Shown here: positions 12,101 through 18,100 of the stretch, piece after piece
Position numbering within the stretch: position 1 is the stretch's first letter
How the letters are laid out: each line of letters opens with the position of its first letter
From: Sphaeroforma arctica JP610
Taxonomy: Eukaryota; Opisthokonta; Ichthyosporea; Ichthyophonida
Reading direction: 5' to 3'
DNA length: 20,905 nt
Assembly (NCBI RefSeq): GCF_001186125.1
Contig: NW_014040324.1
Coordinates: 20,599 to 41,503 of the forward strand
Translations under genes and position numbers: made by a program
The notes under the pieces: model-generated
Told to the model about the DNA's origin: nothing
The model's input: only the letters and a program-made list of their open reading frames with translations
Database searches by the model: none

Positions 12101-15100
12101 GGTAAAACAATCCATAAATCCGTGCACTGTCTACCAAAGTGCTGATTTTCCTCCGTGTACTATCCTCTATCCTTGGCGTACCCCTCTATTTATTCTCTCA
12201 GGTAAAACAATTCACAAATACGTGCACTGTCTGCCAAAGGTCGAGTTAACGGCCCACGTACAGCCCATCACCCACAGCTCTCTCAGGGTGGAGCTGACCA
12301 TCACACCCGATTTCATTTGGGATGACAAGATACACGGAACAAGCGAGAGGTATGTGTATAGTTATATAGTACATTGCAAGAGGGACACTGTGCAATCCCA
12401 CAGTGAAGTTTGGATATACTTCAATGTATGAATGACAATACAGAGGTACATCGTTCTTGAGGTACTTATATATTTATATATATATATGTGTGTGTGTGTG
12501 TGTATGTTGTGATACTGCTAACTAACCCAGCACCTAAGTCAGAACTCTAATACACAAGGGCAAGTGCCAGATAGCTAATGTCTTTAATTATCGAATTATA
12601 AGATAGTGCTCTACTGGCTCTGGCGTGAAATTGTTCCCTGTATCAGAGTTCTGACTTGAGTTCTAGGTCAGTTAGCAGTATCACAACCGCTAGATCCGTG
12701 GGTGGGATTCCTTGGTTGACGGAAAATTTTATGACAAAGTTGAGCGGCATGGCTGTGGGTAGGTATGCTACCTGTTATAGGAGAGGCCGAGTGGGGTCCC
12801 GGACAGGGCACGCAGGTGTATGGTCCAAGGCATTGTGCCGCACAGCATGCAGCGACTGACAGTATCACGCCGATGCCTAGGGGATTGGCACCCAATGGGT
12901 CCAGGTTTGTGATATCCACAGTTAGGCAAGTTGGCCTATCAACTTGCCTAACTGTAGATATCACAATATTTATATATATATTGATATATCGATATGCATG
13001 TTTTTATCCATATACACGCATATATATCCATATGAACGCATTTTTATTATTAATTAAGCACTCATATATATCTATATACACCCTCGCATAAACTGCCTTC
13101 AGCTTCTGGATCTGGGTAACGGATACCGATGGCGAGCACATCCTGCACCAAGAAGCCTTCCTGCTGAAGCAGCGCTACGCCCAAGACGACCACGTGGTGT
13201 CGTTCTTTGTGCCTGTGTTCGATCCGCTGGCCCCGCAGTATTTCATACATGTGGTAAGTTTCAGTATTTCATATATGTGGTAAGTCTCAGTGTTTCAACT
13301 GAGTCTTTAAGTTTAGTTATAGTACTGAGTCTTTAAGCTTAGTTATACTTTTGAGTCCTAAAGTTTAGTTGTAGTACTGAGTCTCGTACGTTTAGTTGTA
13401 GTACTGAGTCTTTAAGTATAGTTATAGTACTGAGTCTTAAAGTTTAGTTCTAGTACTGAGTCTTTAATGATGTGTATTAGTTTTGATGGACTCGAGTGTG
13501 TCGAGTGCCTCATACATCCGTGGCGAAATCGGTGGTGGTGTCACCTATGTGTATATGGGATTACGTGAAGATGCGCGCATATATTGCATTCACGCGTAGA
13601 AATGAATGGTTGGTCAATGCGCTTCGTGTATGCGTATGACAGGTGTCTGACCGACGGCTTGGTTCAATCGGTAATTTACCGAGGTCCTACTTCACTCATC
13701 CTGCCTGAACGCACACCCCCGAGTACCGCACTTCCAGCCACATCCGCCAGTCTTTTCATTTATACGACATTTTCCTTGATGTACACGACAGGTGTCCGAC
13801 AGATGGCTTGGTACTACCAGTATCCTTCCGGTATCCTTCCGTTCACTCATCCTGCCTGAACGCACACCCCCAAGCACCGAACTTCTGGATCTGCAGGCGC
13901 TGCCCGTGTCGGCGTTGAGGGACAAGTCCTTTATTGCCCAGTACAAGTTCCAGTATTTCAACCCCATCCAGACGCAGGTGAGTTGTTGTTGTTGTTTTTT
14001 ATGATACAAAGCGGAGAGAGTCACACTCCTCGGGTGTGGGCGGTAGGGTTTATTTTTGTTTGTGGTGCACGCCTTTCATTGTACCACAGGGCTTGCCACA
14101 GTACCGTTCCATACAGACGCTGCCTGTGCCACGGACTCACTAGTCGGCTGACGGCTAGATGCGTACCGACAGACGCCTACAGCTATGTACAACTGTGATA
14201 TATACGTAAACGTATTCACCAATGTGTGTGCAGATACAAGTGCACCTGCATATCTACAGTGTGTGCGGATACAAGTGTACCTGCATATCTACAGTGTGTG
14301 CAAATACAAGTGTACCTGCATATCTACAGTGTGTGCGGATACAAGTGTACCTGCAAATCTACAGTGTGTGCAGATGCAAGTGTACCTGCATATCTACCTA
14401 TCGTATGTGGTCAAACCGTCCATACCCCCGTTGTCCCACCTCACCGTCTTCGTATACGTATACGTATTCTCATACTCCTACCCCCTACCCGCCCCCAGTT
14501 GTTCAACATCCTGTTCAACACAGACGACAACGTCCTTCTGGGTGCGCCGCACGGCAGTGGTAAAACCGTATGCGCCGAGTTTGCGCTCTTCCGTATGATT
14601 ATGAACAATCCCACGGGTAGGTGTGTGTATATCGCACCCATTGAGGACCTAGCACAGGCCCGGTACAACGATTGGCACAAGCGCTTTGGGCAGGATGGTC
14701 TGGGTCTGGAGGTGGCGTTGCTGACCGGCGAGACGTCTACGGATGTCAAGCTTTTAGGTGAGTGCCTAATGTTAGATATGGTAATGTATTTATGTATAAT
14801 GTACTCCCCGTGATGAATGCAAGATCGCCCCTTACCTGTGATTGTGTGCACACACTCAAACTCGTACTTACATACCTACATCTCCACATCTATCATACAT
14901 ACATACATCTCCACATCTATCTTACATACATACATCTCCACATCTATCTTACATACATACATCTCCACATCTATCTTACATACTTACATCTCCACATCTA
15001 TCTTACATACATACATCTCCACATCTATCTTACATACATACATCCCCACATCTATCTTACATACATACATCTCCACATCTATCTTACATACATACATCTC

Positions 15101-18100
15101 CACATCTATCTTACATACATACATCTCCACATCTATCTTACATACATACATCTCCACATCTATCTTACATACATACATCTCCACATCTATCTTACATACA
15201 TACATCTACACATCTATCTTACGTACATATATCCCCACATCTATCAGGTAAAAGCAATGTAATCATCGCCACAGCCGAGCACTGGGACATGATCTCACGC
15301 CGTTGGAAGTCGCGTAAGAATGTGCAGACGGTGTGTTTGTTCATCATCGAGGGCTTGCACATGATGGGTGGCAACGAAGGACCTGTTCTTGAAGTGATCT
15401 GCTCCCGTATGCGATACATGAGCACGCAAACGAGCAATGCTCTGAGGATTGTGGTTTTGTCGGCTAGTTTGGGTCCGGGTATGTATTATATTGGACTATG
15501 CTGTGGCCAGTCTGTGTATTTGCTCTGATGGTGGCATGGGAATACTGCAATGTGTGGCGTTTTGGTGACGTTGTTTTCTTTTCTTTCTTTTTTTTCTTTC
15601 TTCTTTCTTCTTTCTTTTTGCTTGTTAAGGTGTGTGCTCGAATGTGTTGCTTTTGCGCACGCAAATCAGCAGTGCTTGTACAGTTTTCTGTGCTATAGTT
15701 CGAAGTCTGTATGGTATTGTATAGTGATATCATCTCACGTGAAGTGTACCCACATATGAAAACAGTACGTATACACATATGCATATATACATAGATAAGC
15801 TTACCCTCACCCATACACACACACATCCACGTCTTGCAGGTAAGGACATTGCTTCGTGGCTGGGTGTATCCACCGGCGGTTACTTCAACTTCCACCCCCG
15901 TGTGCGCCCAACACCACTCGAACTGCATGTGCAAGGATTCAACATCGCTCACACACAGTCACGTCTCAGTGCCATGGCCAAGCCCGTCTATCAGAACATC
16001 ATGCGCTACGCAGCGAGAGATGCGGCAATTGTATTCACCCCCACGAGAAAGGTGAGGGTGTTGTGTGACAGTGTGTGTTTCAACCCGCACGCGTATATGA
16101 ATGTGGGTGGGTGGGTGTGGGTGTGTCGCGTACACTGTTTCTATATCCCACACACATAGTCGCGTCAAAGTGCCATGGCCAGGCTTATGTATCAGAATGT
16201 GATACGATACGCAGCGGGGATGTGACTAGCATACACACGAACAAGGTTAAGGCTTCCCACACCAGTAGGCATACTTGTGCGATAGGTGTACACATTTTCA
16301 GGTGCACAACCCTGCATGTATCATACTCCAACGAGCACATTGGACAAGTCCCGGCCTTGGGTCTTTTTCTATACTCAGCTCTCGACAATTTTCCTCCATA
16401 CTTGTATATATATATATATATATACTTATACCCGCTAGTCTAGCACTGTATAATTAAATTTCCTTTATTGTCCACCATTCACAGACCGCGCAAATCACAG
16501 CCCTGGATCTGCTGACCTTCAGCTCTGGCGACGGGAGACCGTCCCAGTTCCTGAAGATCGCCGAAGAGGAACTAGAAGAGTATCTCAAACCTGTACGTGA
16601 TAAGTCACTCAGAGAGTGTCTCACGCACGGAGTTGCTTTCTATCACGAAGGCCTGTCAAAGGCTGAGAGAAAGGCCGTAGAGGATCTGTTTAAGGCGGGG
16701 GCCATACAAGTGATAGTGTGCACACGCGATGTGTGCTACAGTCTCAACTGTATAGCCAGTCTGGTCATTGTGATGGACACGCAGACCTATGATGGTAAGT
16801 GTATGCATTCGAAGTGTGTGTATACCCGATGTGTGTGTGTATATGCCAACTGTATGTTTTTATATGAGCGTATGTGTGTACTTGCCTAGTGTCACGAAGG
16901 TCTGACAGAGCCCAAGACAATGACCATGGAATATTTATTTTAGTCTGAGGCGATACATGTGTTTGCGTGCACACGCTATATGTGATACAGCCCCAACTGT
17001 TGCGGTCAGTCTGGCCGTTGTGATGGATATGCAGATCTACGATGGTAATTGCGCGATTTTGACTGGGGTTTTTTTTGTTGTTGTTTATATGATATTAGTG
17101 GTTTTGAATCGCATGTGTGTGTGTGGGTTGGTGATACCATATGCTATCGCTTCGGCATTTTCCGTCACGCACAAAGCGCACCAGCACATCATCCTAGTTA
17201 GTTGTACGACAAGTGTTGGGAACTGAATTCTGTCCACATACATACACGCCTTCCTTCTTGTAGCCTGATATTGCAACCCAATACCTCATTCCTATCCCAC
17301 CTTACCTTTCCTGGCCCACCCTCCTCCGTTTGGCATCACGCACACAGGCAAAACGCACCAGTACGTCAACTACCCGACCTCGGACGTGCTACAGATGGCC
17401 GGCCTCGCCAACACCTCTGTCAACGAACGCGCATCCGACCCGTCCGCTCAGGCCAATGCCATTTGTCGCTGTGTGGTGCTGTGTCAGAACAGCAAGAAAG
17501 AGATCTACAAGAAGTTCATGTACGAGCCACTGCCGGTGGAGTCGCATCTGGACCATCGCCTGCACGATCACATGTGTGCCGAGGTGGTGACCAAGACGGT
17601 TGAGAACAAGCAGGATGCGGTTGACTACTTGACGTGGACGTACTTCTACCGACGCATCACGCACAATGCGAACTACTATAATTTGATAGGTGAGTGGGTG
17701 TGGGTAAGGGTGACTTCTGGACTTATGTGAGAGATTGGTGCGTGAGGGGGAGTGACTTTGGTGCGTGGCTATCCAGAGATAGGTGAATGGGCTCGTGTTC
17801 TTGGGTTGTACATACATATATATATATTTATGATGTTATACTATTATTATATTACTGTGTTATTGTATTATTTATGTAAGTGTTCGTATATATATATTCA
17901 TATATATATATATGTGTGTGTGTTTGTGTTTGTGTGTGTATGTCTATATATATATATATATATATAATATTCAATATTTTATATTTATTTATATATATAT
18001 ATAAACTCCTCTCGCGATTCTACCTGTAGTTGAATAAGGGCTAAAACATTCAATCTCTTCTTTCATCAATACCAATTTTCAGGCACATCGCACAGACATG

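Noticed and set aside
11865-12431. 188-codon open frame spanning intron 17 and exon 18
   Set aside because: Only the exon 18 part resembles Brr2. The rest is intron containing the exon 18 copy, and the exon 17 junction fits the acceptor at 12201 exactly.
12656-13091. Short open frames in the GC-rich part of intron 18
   Set aside because: They overlap on both strands, match no transposase or other family, and come with higher GC content.
14984-15205. Minus-strand open frame with MYVCKIDVE repeats
   Set aside because: It is the antisense of the 27-bp minisatellite; the period is a multiple of 3, so frames stay open without coding.
14223-15246. Regularly spaced repeats resembling a CRISPR array
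   Set aside because: The units are head-to-tail with no unique spacers, inside introns of a eukaryotic gene.
16275-16330. Possible copy of the exon 24 start after TTTTCAG at 16301
   Set aside because: GCACAACCCTGCATGTATC against GCAAATCACAGCCCTGGATC needs gaps and is too short to call.
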